NCBI GenBank assembly: GCA_902582755.1
Contig: CACHSZ010000004.1
Span: 1-64,000, forward strand
DNA: 64,000 bases
Reading direction: 5' to 3'
Source of the DNA: an uncultured Alphaproteobacteria bacterium
GTDB taxonomy: Bacteria; Pseudomonadota; Alphaproteobacteria; HIMB59; GCA-002718135
A program made the position numbers and the translations under genes. Each line of letters starts with the position of its first letter. Positions within the stretch are counted from its first letter, which is position 1. The notes under the pieces were generated by a model, which had not been told where the DNA came from, ran no database searches, and saw only the letters and a program-made list of their open reading frames with translations. Below are positions 18,650 through 27,933 of this stretch, in pieces.

Positions 18650-19323
18650 AAAATTGAAGTAATTTCTTCAAACTTTTTCTTTTGTTTTGCAAACTTTGGA
18701 ACTTTTACATCTTTATCTGGTCGTCCAACAATAAGTAAAACAAATGGTTTTTCATTAATAGGTCTTTTCAAAATTTTATTAAGAAATGTCATTGGGCTTG
18801 GCGTGTGTGTTAACATTGCTAAGCCAGAAAAATGTAAACAAGTAATTAATATACCAGTTGCTATACCGACAGACTCTTTTACATAATAATTTTTTATTTT
18901 CTTATTTTTTGAAACTGAAAATTTTTTCTCAAATATAGCTATTAAATAAGGTGCATTTTCAATAAACTTTTTATTTTCATCAGTTCCTAATGGAGTTAAC
19001 GCATCTAACCACTCTTTAGGAGCTTTGTACTTATAAAAATTTTCTTCTTCTTTTTCTGCTTCTATTCTAATCTTCTTTTTTACGTTTTTATTTTTTATTA
19101 CTACAAAATGCCAAGGTTGAAGATTTGCTCCACTTGGAGCTGATCCTGCGGATAGAATAGCATTTTTTATAATATTTATATCGATTTTATCTTTTGAAAA
19201 TTCACGTATGCTTCTTCTTTCTTTAATTTTATTATAAAATTTTTTTGAATTAATCTTCATTTCTTTGATAGTTTGATTTGAAAATTTTAAATCTTCAGCT
19301 ATGTATTTTTTAACTTTATGCAT
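18646..19323 (-). CDS. Nitroreductase-family flavoprotein (iodotyrosine deiodinase-like)
   Basis: A 225-residue FMN-dependent nitroreductase-fold protein. The RRSIREFSKDK phosphate-binding block is followed by SAGSAPSGANLQPWHFVVI, a motif characteristic of the iodotyrosine deiodinase/BluB-side branch. A lid-like region ends in ENAPYLIAIFEKKF, similar to deiodinases. The C terminus (RPINEKPFVLLIVGRPD) is the usual dimer arm. Possible roles are reductive dehalogenation or another flavin-dependent reduction; the substrate is unknown. The first ATG at 19323 overlaps the divergent small membrane ORF; an in-frame ATG at 19260 is an alternative start. Confidence 0.85.
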   Translation of the reverse strand: MHKVKKYIAEDLKFSNQTIKEMKINSKKFYNKIKERRSIREFSKDKIDINIIKNAILSAGSAPSGANLQPWHFVVIKNKNVKKKIRIEAEKEEENFYKYKAPKEWLDALTPLGTDENKKFIENAPYLIAIFEKKFSVSKNKKIKNYYVKESVGIATGILITCLHFSGLAMLTHTPSPMTFLNKILKRPINEKPFVLLIVGRPDKDVKVPKFAKQKKKFEEITSIF

Positions 19324-19506
19324 TGGTTAGTTATTATTATTGGGATACTATTAATTTCTCTATCAATTAGTAATCCTCTATACAAATTAATAATAAAAAA
19401 ACGAATAAGATTTAATCTTTTTATTGAAATACTGTTCAGGATAATACTGTTTTTAGTTAGTGTAATTATTATTTTTCTAGGTTTGTACTTAGAGAGTATT
19501 TCTTAA
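19318..19506 (+). CDS. Small two-helix membrane protein, unknown
   Basis: A 62-residue reading frame with two strong hydrophobic helices (WLVIIIGILLISLSI and IILFLVSVIIIFLGLYL) joined by a basic linker (KKRIRF). It is squeezed between the divergent nitroreductase start, overlapping by six bases, and the convergent rhodanese, overlapping by four. The clear helix-basic loop-helix design supports a real protein, but I do not recognise the family. Confidence 0.5.
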   Translation: MHWLVIIIGILLISLSISNPLYKLIIKKRIRFNLFIEILFRIILFLVSVIIIFLGLYLESIS

Positions 19507-19835
19507 TATCTTCTTATATTTCTGTCAATTAACGCAGCCCACGCGTCTATTCCTCCAAGTACATTAACACAATGATTATAACCTTGCGCTTTAAGCCATT
19601 TACATACAGCTTGGCTTCTTGTACCGGTATGACACATTACAAAAATATTTTTTTTCTTATCTAATTCGGTGTATCTTTTAGCAATCTCTGAAAGTTTCAT
19701 GTGTATTGTACCTTTAATATGGGCATGATCTCTCTCAGTATCTTCTCTTACATCTATAATTTGAATTTTTTTGTCATCCTGCTTGAGCTCATTTAACTGA
19801 TGAACTGTTATTTCACTGCTACTGTAAAGATCCAT
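19503..19835 (-). CDS. Single-domain rhodanese sulfurtransferase
   Basis: A 110-residue single rhodanese domain. It begins with IQIIDVREDTERDHAHIKG, and the active-site loop CHTGTRS carries the catalytic Cys. These proteins move sulfane sulfur, for instance from thiosulfate or to cofactor pathways, in the cytoplasm. The C-terminal LGGIDAWAALID is the conserved WxxxG-side helix. It is monocistronic as far as can be seen, with a 109-base spacer upstream. Confidence 0.9.
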   Translation of the reverse strand: MDLYSSSEITVHQLNELKQDDKKIQIIDVREDTERDHAHIKGTIHMKLSEIAKRYTELDKKKNIFVMCHTGTRSQAVCKWLKAQGYNHCVNVLGGIDAWAALIDRNIRRY

Positions 19836-19944
19836 TGCATTATCTTATTATAAATACTTCTAGATTTCTACTATTTTAAATAAAATTAATTTTAAAAATT
19901 AAATTTGTTATTTCTAAGTTTTTCATGTAAGAGCGCATATCATT

Positions 19945-20244
19945 ATGACGAAGAAAATAACTTTTTCAGCTTTTGGTAGAGATTCATATTATCACAGAGA
20001 TTGGTTCAAAAAAAATGGTTTCAAATTCGATAGAAGTTCTAGAAAATGGACTGTAGAAAATTTACCAATAGATAATGCTGAAGAATTTGCCAGTTATTGT
20101 AGGAAATATGGTTTAACATTTGAACGATCTGATAGAATGATTACAGAATTTGACTATGCAGATTATCTCTGGGATGGAAGAAGAGATGAATTTATGAAAC
20201 CTTCTGAAAATATTGAAATTCCACAACCAAAAAATAAAATTTAA
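19945..20244 (+). CDS. Conserved small soluble protein, unknown function
   Basis: A 99-residue charged, soluble protein. The first half, FSAFGRDSYYHRDWFKKNGF followed by FDRSSRKWTV, has the look of a small alpha/beta domain in which a residue is recognised after a reworked helix (compare the DUF5710 style, K-alpha-G-F/W-D-k-W). That resemblance is weak and from memory. It lies three bases before a DMT transporter that begins with TTG, so the two may be co-transcribed. I cannot name a function. Confidence 0.65.
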   Translation: MTKKITFSAFGRDSYYHRDWFKKNGFKFDRSSRKWTVENLPIDNAEEFASYCRKYGLTFERSDRMITEFDYADYLWDGRRDEFMKPSENIEIPQPKNKI

Positions 20245-20247
20245 TTT

Positions 20248-21165
20248 TTGTTAAATAAATTAGTATCAAATAATTTAATACTTCTTATAATTTTAGCTGC
20301 AATTTGGGGATCTTCCTTTTTTGTTATTAAAATTTGTCTGTCTAGTTTTACACCTACAAGTATTGCTTCCTTAAGATTAATTATAGCATCAATTTTCTTA
20401 ATTATTTTATATTATTCATATAACAATCATCCTAAATTAAATCTTGATTTAATTTTAATTCTTTCTTTTATAGGCATTACTGGAAATTTTTTACCATTCT
20501 ATCTAATTAGTTGGGCCGAACAATACATTCCCTCTTCTACTGCAGGGTTATTAATGTCAGTTGGTCCCTTAATAACATTACTAATGTCTCATATTTTAAC
20601 TTCAGACGATAAATTTACTTGGGTTAAATTTTTATCAATTATTATAGGTTTTGTAGGTATTATTTTTATTTTAGATATAAGTAAATTTAATTTTCAAGAT
20701 GAAAACTACATTAGTACTTTAGCAAAAATTTTTGTGATTATAGCTGCATTTGGTTATATGATTTCAAATATCGCTGCTTATAATAAATTAAAGAAATTAA
20801 GCCCTATTTCGATTACTACTTTTGCTACATTATTTGGAGCGATAATATCATTACCATTTTTATTCTATGATTTTATTAATTATGGGAATAATATTAATAA
20901 AATTTCTTTAATTTCTATTATTTATTTAGGTGTTTTTCCAACAGCTATTGCATTTCATATGCGCTATCATATAGTTAAACAATCTGGTCCGGTTTTCTTA
21001 TCTTATGTTGCCTATTTAATTCCTGTTTTTGCATTAATATGGGGATTCATATTTCTTTCTGAACAAATAGTATTTAGTTCTGTAATCGGAATTATTTTAG
21101 TTTTTATTGGTCTGTTTATTGGGCAAAAAAGATCAATGAGTAAAATATCCGTAAAAAACATATAA
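20248..21165 (+). CDS. DMT superfamily transporter (EamA family)
   Basis: A 305-residue ten-helix protein with two EamA repeats; the typical opening ILAAIWGSSFFVIKICL and the ISWAEQYIPSSTAGLLMS motif in the first repeat are clear. The only plausible start is the TTG at 20248, since the next ATG codons lie deep in the membrane domain. It belongs to the RhaT/YdcZ-like metabolite exporter group; the substrate is unknown. It follows the small 99-residue protein by three bases. Confidence 0.87.
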   Translation: MLNKLVSNNLILLIILAAIWGSSFFVIKICLSSFTPTSIASLRLIIASIFLIILYYSYNNHPKLNLDLILILSFIGITGNFLPFYLISWAEQYIPSSTAGLLMSVGPLITLLMSHILTSDDKFTWVKFLSIIIGFVGIIFILDISKFNFQDENYISTLAKIFVIIAAFGYMISNIAAYNKLKKLSPISITTFATLFGAIISLPFLFYDFINYGNNINKISLISIIYLGVFPTAIAFHMRYHIVKQSGPVFLSYVAYLIPVFALIWGFIFLSEQIVFSSVIGIILVFIGLFIGQKRSMSKISVKNI

Positions 21166-21263
21166 TACTAATAAAACAGCAATAAAAATAGACACATTTT
21201 TGAAGTTAAAGTATTTCATTTATGGTTGAAATTTAAATTTTTATAGTCCAATATACTTTTATT

Positions 21264-22628
21264 ATGAGTGACTCAATTAAATACTTACTTGAAGAAAATA
21301 AAGCACCAAAATTTTGGTATAATATTAATGCAGACTTACCAAGTCCACCACCACCACCATTACACCCTGGAACTAAACAACCAGCTGGTCCTGATGACTT
21401 TGCTCCTTTATTTCCAATGAGTTTAATTATGCAAGAAGTTTCTACTGAAAGAGAAATAGAAATTCCTGAGCCAGTAAGAGAAGTATACAAACAATGGAGA
21501 CCTTCTCCTTTATTTAGGGCAAGAAGGTTAGAAAAGTTTTTAGATACACCCGCTAAAATTTATTACAAATATGAAGGTGTTAGTCCTACAGGAAGTCACA
21601 AACCAAATACTGCAGTCCCACAAGCTTTTTTTAATAAAGAAGAAGGAATTAGTAAAATATTTACTGAAACGGGTGCAGGTCAATGGGGAAGTTCATTAGC
21701 TTTTGCAGGTCAGATCTTTGGTATAGATATAGAAGTTTTCATGGTTAAGGTTAGTTTTGATCATAAACCTTACAGAAAATTAATGATGCAATCGTTCGGT
21801 GCTAACTGTCATGCTAGTCCATCTAATTTAACTGATTTCGGTAACAAGTTATTATCAGAAAATCCTGATAACCCTGGTAGTTTGGGAATAGCTATATCAG
21901 AAGCGATAGAGGCAACTGTTAAAAGTGGAGGCAAAGCAAAATACTCACTTGGAAGTGTTTTAGGTCATGTTTTAATGCATCAAACTATAAATGGTAATGA
22001 AGCTATTATACAAATGGAGATGGCTGGAGATTATCCTGATATAATTGTGGGCTGTACAGGTGGAGGCAGTAATCTTTCTGGATTGATGTTTCCTTTTTTA
22101 GGACAACAATTAAGAGGTGGTCAAAAAATTGATATAATTGGTTGCGAACCTGCATCATGTCCCTCATTTACTAAGGGGAAATATGCTTATGACCATGGTG
22201 ATATGGCAAAAATGACTCCATTAATTAAAATGCATACTCTTGGATCTGATTTCTTACCACCGGCTAATCACTCTGGTGGATTAAGATACCATGGCATGTC
22301 TTATCATTTAAGCCACTTATATGAGTTAGGTCTGATGAGAGCAAAGGCTTACGGTCAAAAAGATTGTTTTGAAGCTGGTTTAACCTTTGCAAAACAAGAA
22401 GGAATTATTCCTGCTCCAGAAGGAAATCATGCAATCAAAGGTGCTATTGATGCAGCTTTAGAATGTAAAGAAAAAGGCGAGTCAAAAACTATTCTCTTTA
22501 ATTTATGTGGCCATGGATATTTTGATATGTCAGCTTATGATGATTATCTAAATGGATCAATGGCTGATGATGTTATTGATGATGATGGAATAGGTAAATC
22601 TATTTCTCAAATACCAGAAGTAGCGTAA
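21264..22628 (+). CDS. TrpB2-type tryptophan synthase beta-like protein
   Basis: A 454-residue PLP enzyme of the TrpB2 subfamily, longer than classical TrpB. The subfamily N-terminal extension contains a PSPPPPPLHPGT proline-rich segment. The PLP lysine lies in SPTGSHKPNTA, the phosphate loop in GCTGGGSNLSG, and ETGAGQWGSS is the substrate loop. TrpB2 joins indole to serine or, in archaeal members, to O-phosphoserine, without a stable TrpA partner. No trpA is present here. Downstream genes make O-phosphoserine, suggesting a serine-linked role. Confidence 0.92.
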   Translation: MSDSIKYLLEENKAPKFWYNINADLPSPPPPPLHPGTKQPAGPDDFAPLFPMSLIMQEVSTEREIEIPEPVREVYKQWRPSPLFRARRLEKFLDTPAKIYYKYEGVSPTGSHKPNTAVPQAFFNKEEGISKIFTETGAGQWGSSLAFAGQIFGIDIEVFMVKVSFDHKPYRKLMMQSFGANCHASPSNLTDFGNKLLSENPDNPGSLGIAISEAIEATVKSGGKAKYSLGSVLGHVLMHQTINGNEAIIQMEMAGDYPDIIVGCTGGGSNLSGLMFPFLGQQLRGGQKIDIIGCEPASCPSFTKGKYAYDHGDMAKMTPLIKMHTLGSDFLPPANHSGGLRYHGMSYHLSHLYELGLMRAKAYGQKDCFEAGLTFAKQEGIIPAPEGNHAIKGAIDAALECKEKGESKTILFNLCGHGYFDMSAYDDYLNGSMADDVIDDDGIGKSISQIPEVA

Positions 22629-22674
22629 TTTAAGTTTAAATTTTTTTTTATTTAATTAAAAGTGTTTCTTTATT

Positions 22675-23889
22675 ATGGTTGAAATTAAACCTTTTAAAGG
22701 AACACGTCCTTACAACGAAGATGCAAAAAATTTAATTGCTCCCTCTACTGATCATTTAAGTATTGAAAATATAGAAATATTTAAAAAAAATAATTATTGG
22801 AATTATTTAAAGATTTTGAATCCTGTTGGGCAATTAAAAGAAGCAGATACTCTCTTAGAAGCTAAATCACATTTTAATGAAATGAAAGAAAATGACGTAA
22901 TTAAAAAAGATAAAGAATTATTCTATTACATTTATCAAATTGAATTTAAAGGCCATACTCAACTAGGTTTTTTATCTCTTTCTAAAATATCAGATTTCGT
23001 AGATGAAAAAATTAAAGCGCATGAAAAAATTTATGAAACAAGGATGAGAGAAAGAGCAGAGCAAATGTTAAATATAAAAACACAAATTGGTCCTATTTAT
23101 GTTGTATATAAAAAAAACAATAAGATAAAAGATTTATTATCATCTATAATATTAAATACTCCAGATTATGATTTTGAAAGTTTTGATAAATCTATTCATA
23201 AACTTTGGTGTGTCTCTGATGAATCTTTCATTAAAAATCTATCTTCTTTGTTTATAAATGAGGTAGATAATTTTTATATTGCTGATGGGCATCATAGAAT
23301 GGGTGCAATGAAAATTATTGGTGAATTAAATTATAATAAAAATATTTTACAAGAAGATTTTATGATAGCGGCGTTTCCAAGTAATGAGGCTAAAATATTT
23401 GATTATAATAGAGTTGTTAAAGATTTAAATGGTTTGAGTGAAGAAAATTTTTTAGACATTCTTTCTGAAAACTTCGAAATAAAAAAAGAAAAAAATCCTT
23501 TCAAACCTAAATCTAATAAACAATTTGGAATGTATCATGAAAAAAAGTGGTATTCATTACATTTTAAAACTGAATTAAAAACTGATAATTTTGTTGATAC
23601 GCTAGATATTAATATTTTAAATAATTTTATTTTCAAAAAACATTTAAATATATCTGATGTTAATAATGATGAAAGAATAAGATTTATTGCCGGATGTCAT
23701 GGTTTGGAAGCTTTAGAAAAAAAAGTTGATGAAAATAATGACAGTGTGGCATTTTCTATCTTCCCATCTTCAATAAGTGATGTTATTACAGTCGCGAATA
23801 AAAATTTGACTATGCCCCCTAAATCAACATGGTTTGATCCAAAACCTTTAGATGGCTTAGTAGTTTATGAGTTTGAAAAAAATGTATGA
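22675..23889 (+). CDS. DUF1015 family protein
   Basis: A 404-residue cytoplasmic protein of the DUF1015 family. It opens with IKPFKGTRPYNEDAKNLIAPS and carries the family hallmark ADGHHRMGAM in the middle. The family is often found next to serine biosynthesis genes, as here, where it overlaps serC by four bases. The DGHHR motif recalls the ParB/sulfiredoxin-like fold used by archaeal free-serine kinases, so a role in serine phosphorylation is conceivable; this is an inference, not an assignment. Confidence 0.85.
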   Translation: MVEIKPFKGTRPYNEDAKNLIAPSTDHLSIENIEIFKKNNYWNYLKILNPVGQLKEADTLLEAKSHFNEMKENDVIKKDKELFYYIYQIEFKGHTQLGFLSLSKISDFVDEKIKAHEKIYETRMRERAEQMLNIKTQIGPIYVVYKKNNKIKDLLSSIILNTPDYDFESFDKSIHKLWCVSDESFIKNLSSLFINEVDNFYIADGHHRMGAMKIIGELNYNKNILQEDFMIAAFPSNEAKIFDYNRVVKDLNGLSEENFLDILSENFEIKKEKNPFKPKSNKQFGMYHEKKWYSLHFKTELKTDNFVDTLDINILNNFIFKKHLNISDVNNDERIRFIAGCHGLEALEKKVDENNDSVAFSIFPSSISDVITVANKNLTMPPKSTWFDPKPLDGLVVYEFEKNV

Positions 23890-25049
23890 ATAAACCTAAT
23901 ACTAAACCTAATAATCCAAATTTTTCAAGTGGACCAACTTCAAAAAGACCAGGCTGGGACATATCTGTTTTGAGTAATGCTTTAACTGGTAGATCTCACA
24001 GATCTGTTGAATGTAAAGCAAGATTAAAAGAAGCAATAGATAAATCTAAAGATATTCTTAAACTACCTGATGATTATTTATTGGGTATCATGCCTGGATC
24101 AAATACTGGTGCTTTAGAAGCTGCTATGTGGTGCCTATTAGGTAAAACGGGAGTTGATATTCTTGCATGGGAAAATTTTGGTAAAGATTGGGTAATTGAT
24201 GCAATCAGCGAATTAAAATTAGAAAATTTAAATATTCATGAAGAAGATTATGGGAAACTACCTGACCTAAGCAAAGTCAATTTTGATAATGACGTTATTT
24301 TTACTTGGAATGGAACAACATCTGGTGTCAAAGTTCCAAATGGAGATTGGATACCTGATGACAGAAAAGGCCTAACCATTTGTGATGCTACTTCGGCAAT
24401 CTTCGGTATGCCTATAGATTATAATAAATGCGATGTTATAACTTGGTCTTGGCAAAAAATACTTGGAGGAGAGGCTGCTCATGGAATGATAGCAATTTCA
24501 CCACGCGTTGTTGAAAGATTAGAAAGTTTTACACCTAGTTGGCCAGTACCAAAATTGTTTAGATTAGCTGAAAACCAAAAATTGATAAAAGGTATTTTTG
24601 AAGGAAACACAATTAATACACCTTCAATGATATGCGTTGAAGATATAATTGATTCATTAAATTGGGTTTCTTCTCAAGGAGGATTAAATTCATTAATTGC
24701 TAAATCCCAGAATTCTTTACAAAAAATTAGAGAATGGATTAATGGGAGAGATTGGGTGACTTTTTTATCTGAAATCGAAGATGATAATTATATATCAAAC
24801 ACTGGAATAACTTTTAAAATTGTTGAAGATTGGTTTACTAATAAAGATGAAAGTGATCAAAGAACTGTAATGGCTGATATATGTAAATTACTTTCTGAAA
24901 ATAATGTTGGATTTGATTGCAATGGATATCCTAAAGCACCACCTTCTTTTAGAATATGGGCTGGAGGCACGGTTCAAACTTCAGATGTAGAATTAGTTTT
25001 ACCTTGGATTGATTGGGCTTATTCAGAAATTAAATCAAAACATGCCTAA
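23886..25049 (+). CDS. serC: Phosphoserine aminotransferase
   Basis: A 387-residue PLP-dependent class V aminotransferase converting 3-phosphohydroxypyruvate to O-phosphoserine. It belongs to the alphaproteobacterial/archaeal SerC type: NFSSGPTSKRPGWD at the start, GIMPGSNTGALEAAMW for the cofactor phosphate, and the PLP lysine in WSWQKILGGEAAHG. It overlaps DUF1015 upstream by four bases, and the SerA start lies inside its last codons. No serB phosphatase is encoded nearby. Confidence 0.95.
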   Translation: MNKPNTKPNNPNFSSGPTSKRPGWDISVLSNALTGRSHRSVECKARLKEAIDKSKDILKLPDDYLLGIMPGSNTGALEAAMWCLLGKTGVDILAWENFGKDWVIDAISELKLENLNIHEEDYGKLPDLSKVNFDNDVIFTWNGTTSGVKVPNGDWIPDDRKGLTICDATSAIFGMPIDYNKCDVITWSWQKILGGEAAHGMIAISPRVVERLESFTPSWPVPKLFRLAENQKLIKGIFEGNTINTPSMICVEDIIDSLNWVSSQGGLNSLIAKSQNSLQKIREWINGRDWVTFLSEIEDDNYISNTGITFKIVEDWFTNKDESDQRTVMADICKLLSENNVGFDCNGYPKAPPSFRIWAGGTVQTSDVELVLPWIDWAYSEIKSKHA

Positions 25050-25980
25050 AGTACTAATATCAGATTCACTAGATAACATTGCATCTGAAATTTTAAAAAA
25101 AAATAATATTTCAGTTGATACAAAAACAAATTTATCTCCTGAAGAATTAAAAAAAATAATTGATAACTATGATGGTTTAATTATTCGTTCTGCAACTAAA
25201 GTGCGAAAAGATCTAATTGATTCTCTTTCAAATTTACAAATTATAGGTAGGGCAGGAGCAGGAGTAGATAATGTTGATGTGGAAGCTGCTAAAAATAAAA
25301 ATATTATCGTAATGAATACTCCAGGAGGAAATACAAATGCTACAGCAGAACACACAATTGGTTTAATTTTTGCATTACAAAGAAAAATTACTATTGCTAA
25401 TGAGACAACTCGTAAGGGTCTTTGGGAAAAAAAGAAATTAAAAGGAAACGAAATTAAAGGTAAGAAAATTGGTATCATAGGTTTTGGTAATGTAGGCAAA
25501 AGAGTTGCAGAAATATCTAATGTATTGGAAATGCACGTTTCAATATTTTCTTCATACTTTGAAACAATTAAGGATGACTTTCCTGAATATAATTCTTGTT
25601 CTATCGATAAGATTATTAAAGATTCAGATATAATTTCTTTTCACTGTAAACCCAATAAAGATGGTAATCCGATTATGAATAAAAATCATTTATCACTAAT
25701 GAAAAAAAATTGCATAATTATCAACACCGCTAGAGGTAACTTAGTTGATGAAGATGATCTTAAAAACGCTCTTGAAAAAAAAGAAATTAAAGGCGCTGCA
25801 TTAGATGTTTTTAAAAATGAGCCTTTAGTAGAAAGTGGGTTTTATAATTTAGATAATATAATTTTAACTCCACATATTGCTGCTTCTACTGATGAAGCAC
25901 AAATAGTTGTAGCAGAAATGGTTGCTAATCAGTTTGTTGAATTTTTTAATAATAATAAAATTATAAATTCAGTTACTTAA
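25042..25980 (+). CDS. serA: D-3-phosphoglycerate dehydrogenase, short form
   Basis: A 312-residue D-isomer hydroxyacid dehydrogenase. The catalytic triad segments are visible as NTARGNLVDE (Arg), KNEPL (Glu) and LTPHIAASTDEA (His), with the NAD loop GIIGFGNVGKRV. It lacks the C-terminal ACT and substrate-binding domains of long SerA, so serine feedback through ACT is not expected. I place the start at the ATG at 25042 (MPKVLISD), eight bases before the serC stop ends; an ATG at 25009 would lie wholly inside serC. It overlaps htpG by eight bases at the 3' end. Confidence 0.9.
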   Translation: MPKVLISDSLDNIASEILKKNNISVDTKTNLSPEELKKIIDNYDGLIIRSATKVRKDLIDSLSNLQIIGRAGAGVDNVDVEAAKNKNIIVMNTPGGNTNATAEHTIGLIFALQRKITIANETTRKGLWEKKKLKGNEIKGKKIGIIGFGNVGKRVAEISNVLEMHVSIFSSYFETIKDDFPEYNSCSIDKIIKDSDIISFHCKPNKDGNPIMNKNHLSLMKKNCIIINTARGNLVDEDDLKNALEKKEIKGAALDVFKNEPLVESGFYNLDNIILTPHIAASTDEAQIVVAEMVANQFVEFFNNNKIINSVT

Positions 25981-27832
25981 TAAAAATTTCAGTTAAATTT
26001 TCTAAGTAAGCGGATGGATTAGAGAGAATGTTACCATCTAATATATTAGCTTGATCTAAAATTAAATTTGAAGCTTTTTTATGGTCAATTTTTGTTAAAT
26101 TTTGAGATAAATTTACAATCATCGGATGGTTTGGATTAATTTCAAGTATCTTTTTTGAAACAGGAGTTTTTTGATTATGCATTTTCATCAGTTTTTCCAT
26201 ATTTATATCCATCCCAGCTTCTTCAGCAACAAGCAGAATTGGGCTTTTTGTTAATCTCTCAGATACAATTACATCAGATATTGTCTCTTTTAGCTCTGTT
26301 TTAAGTATGTTAATTAAATCATTGATTTTACTATCTATTTCTTTTTTATTTTCATCTTTCTTATTTGATTTTTCACCAACTTTTGAAACATCAACTTTAC
26401 CTTTAGTAATTGATTTAAATTCTAAATCTTTAAATTTATTTACATTTTGAATCCAAAACTCATCTACTGCATCAACCATAAACAAAACTGGTATCTTTTT
26501 ATCAGTGAAAACTTCTAATTGAGGGGAGTTTTTAATATGATCCTTATCAGTATTAGCAAAATAATAAATTTCTTTTTGATCTTTAGCCATTAATTTAGTG
26601 TACTCTTCAAGAGATATTTTTTTATCATTTAAAGAATTTTCAAACCTTAATAGCGGTAGGATTTTTTCATGATGATCATTATGTTCATATAACCCTTCTT
26701 TTAGTACTGGACCAAAATTATTCCAAAATGTCTCAAATTTATCCTTTTCTTTTTTAGCTAAGCTATCAATTTCACTTAAAATTTTATTTGTAATACCTTT
26801 TTTTATTTTTGTAATAATAGGATTATTTTGAAGCATTTCTCTACTTATATTTAGAGAAATATCCTGTGAATCGACTACTCCTGGAATAAAACGTAACCAA
26901 TTAGGAATTATGTCTTCACAATCATCAGTGATAAAAACTTTTTGAACATATAATTTTATTTTATTTTTCCTATCGGCATTGAATAAGTCCATAGGTTGAT
27001 TTGTAGGAAAATAAAGTAAAGCCTTATAACTAATAACACCCTCAGCGTTATAGTGAATAGTTTTTAAGGGATCATCAAAGTTAAATGAAATATTATTATA
27101 AAATTGTTTATAGTCTTCCTCTTTTATATCTTTTTTATCTTTTAGCCATAATGGACTACCTTCATTTATTTTTTCTTCTTTTTCTTTATCGTCAAGATCC
27201 TTAAGATAAATTGGGAAAGGTATATAATTAGAGTATTTTGTTATAATTGATCTCAAACGAAATGAATCTAAAAATTCATCAGCATCTTTCTTTATATTTA
27301 GAGTTATACAGGTGCCACGTTTATCTTTTTTAGCTTCTTCAATGGTATAATTTTCTTTTCCATTAGAAGACCAAATATTTGTTTCTTCATTTTCAGCATC
27401 TTTAGAAAGTACTTCAACATTATCCGCAACCATATATGAAGAATAAAAACCAACACCAAACTGTCCAATTGCAGAAATATCATTACTCTTTTTATTTTTC
27501 ATTGCTTCAATAAATTTACTAGTTCCTGATCTCGCTATAGTTCCTAAATTATCAATAAGTTCATTTTTAGACATTCCAATTCCATTATCTTCAATTTCAA
27601 TAATTTTTTTCTTTTTTGAAACTCTGATATTTATTTTTAAATCCTTTTCATCTTTAAGAAGATTTTTTTTGGAGAGTGATTGATATCTTAATTTTTCGCA
27701 GGCATCTGCAGAATTAGATATTAATTCTCTTAAAAATATTTCTCTTTCGCTATAAAGAGAATTAGCAACAAGATCTAAAAGCTTACTGACTTCAGCTTGA
27801 AATGTTAAATTTTCTTTAGTTTTTTCTGCCAT
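25973..27832 (-). CDS. htpG: Molecular chaperone HtpG (Hsp90)
   Basis: A 619-residue Hsp90 chaperone. The N-terminal GHKL ATPase domain has EIFLRELISNSADACEKLR, IEDNGIGMSKNE and GQFGVGFYSSYMVA. A middle client-binding domain (including SQDISLNISREMLQNN) and a C-terminal dimerisation domain follow. It refolds or stabilises cytoplasmic proteins during stress. The gene stands alone, with an 83-base spacer upstream that should hold its promoter; I could not identify a definite sigma-32-type site. Confidence 0.97.
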   Translation of the reverse strand: MAEKTKENLTFQAEVSKLLDLVANSLYSEREIFLRELISNSADACEKLRYQSLSKKNLLKDEKDLKINIRVSKKKKIIEIEDNGIGMSKNELIDNLGTIARSGTSKFIEAMKNKKSNDISAIGQFGVGFYSSYMVADNVEVLSKDAENEETNIWSSNGKENYTIEEAKKDKRGTCITLNIKKDADEFLDSFRLRSIITKYSNYIPFPIYLKDLDDKEKEEKINEGSPLWLKDKKDIKEEDYKQFYNNISFNFDDPLKTIHYNAEGVISYKALLYFPTNQPMDLFNADRKNKIKLYVQKVFITDDCEDIIPNWLRFIPGVVDSQDISLNISREMLQNNPIITKIKKGITNKILSEIDSLAKKEKDKFETFWNNFGPVLKEGLYEHNDHHEKILPLLRFENSLNDKKISLEEYTKLMAKDQKEIYYFANTDKDHIKNSPQLEVFTDKKIPVLFMVDAVDEFWIQNVNKFKDLEFKSITKGKVDVSKVGEKSNKKDENKKEIDSKINDLINILKTELKETISDVIVSERLTKSPILLVAEEAGMDINMEKLMKMHNQKTPVSKKILEINPNHPMIVNLSQNLTKIDHKKASNLILDQANILDGNILSNPSAYLENLTEIFIK

Positions 27833-27933
27833 TTTTGAAATTTAAGCATTCATATCTATAATTCAATAGTAAGCAATAATTTTTTGCCACATTTAAGACT
27901 ATATAAGTAAAAGTTATGGTATTTAGATTTATA

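Noticed and set aside
21233..21490. Minus-strand 85-residue frame with Gly-rich translation
   Set aside because: It is the antisense of the proline-rich N terminus of TrpB2, which explains its glycine run.
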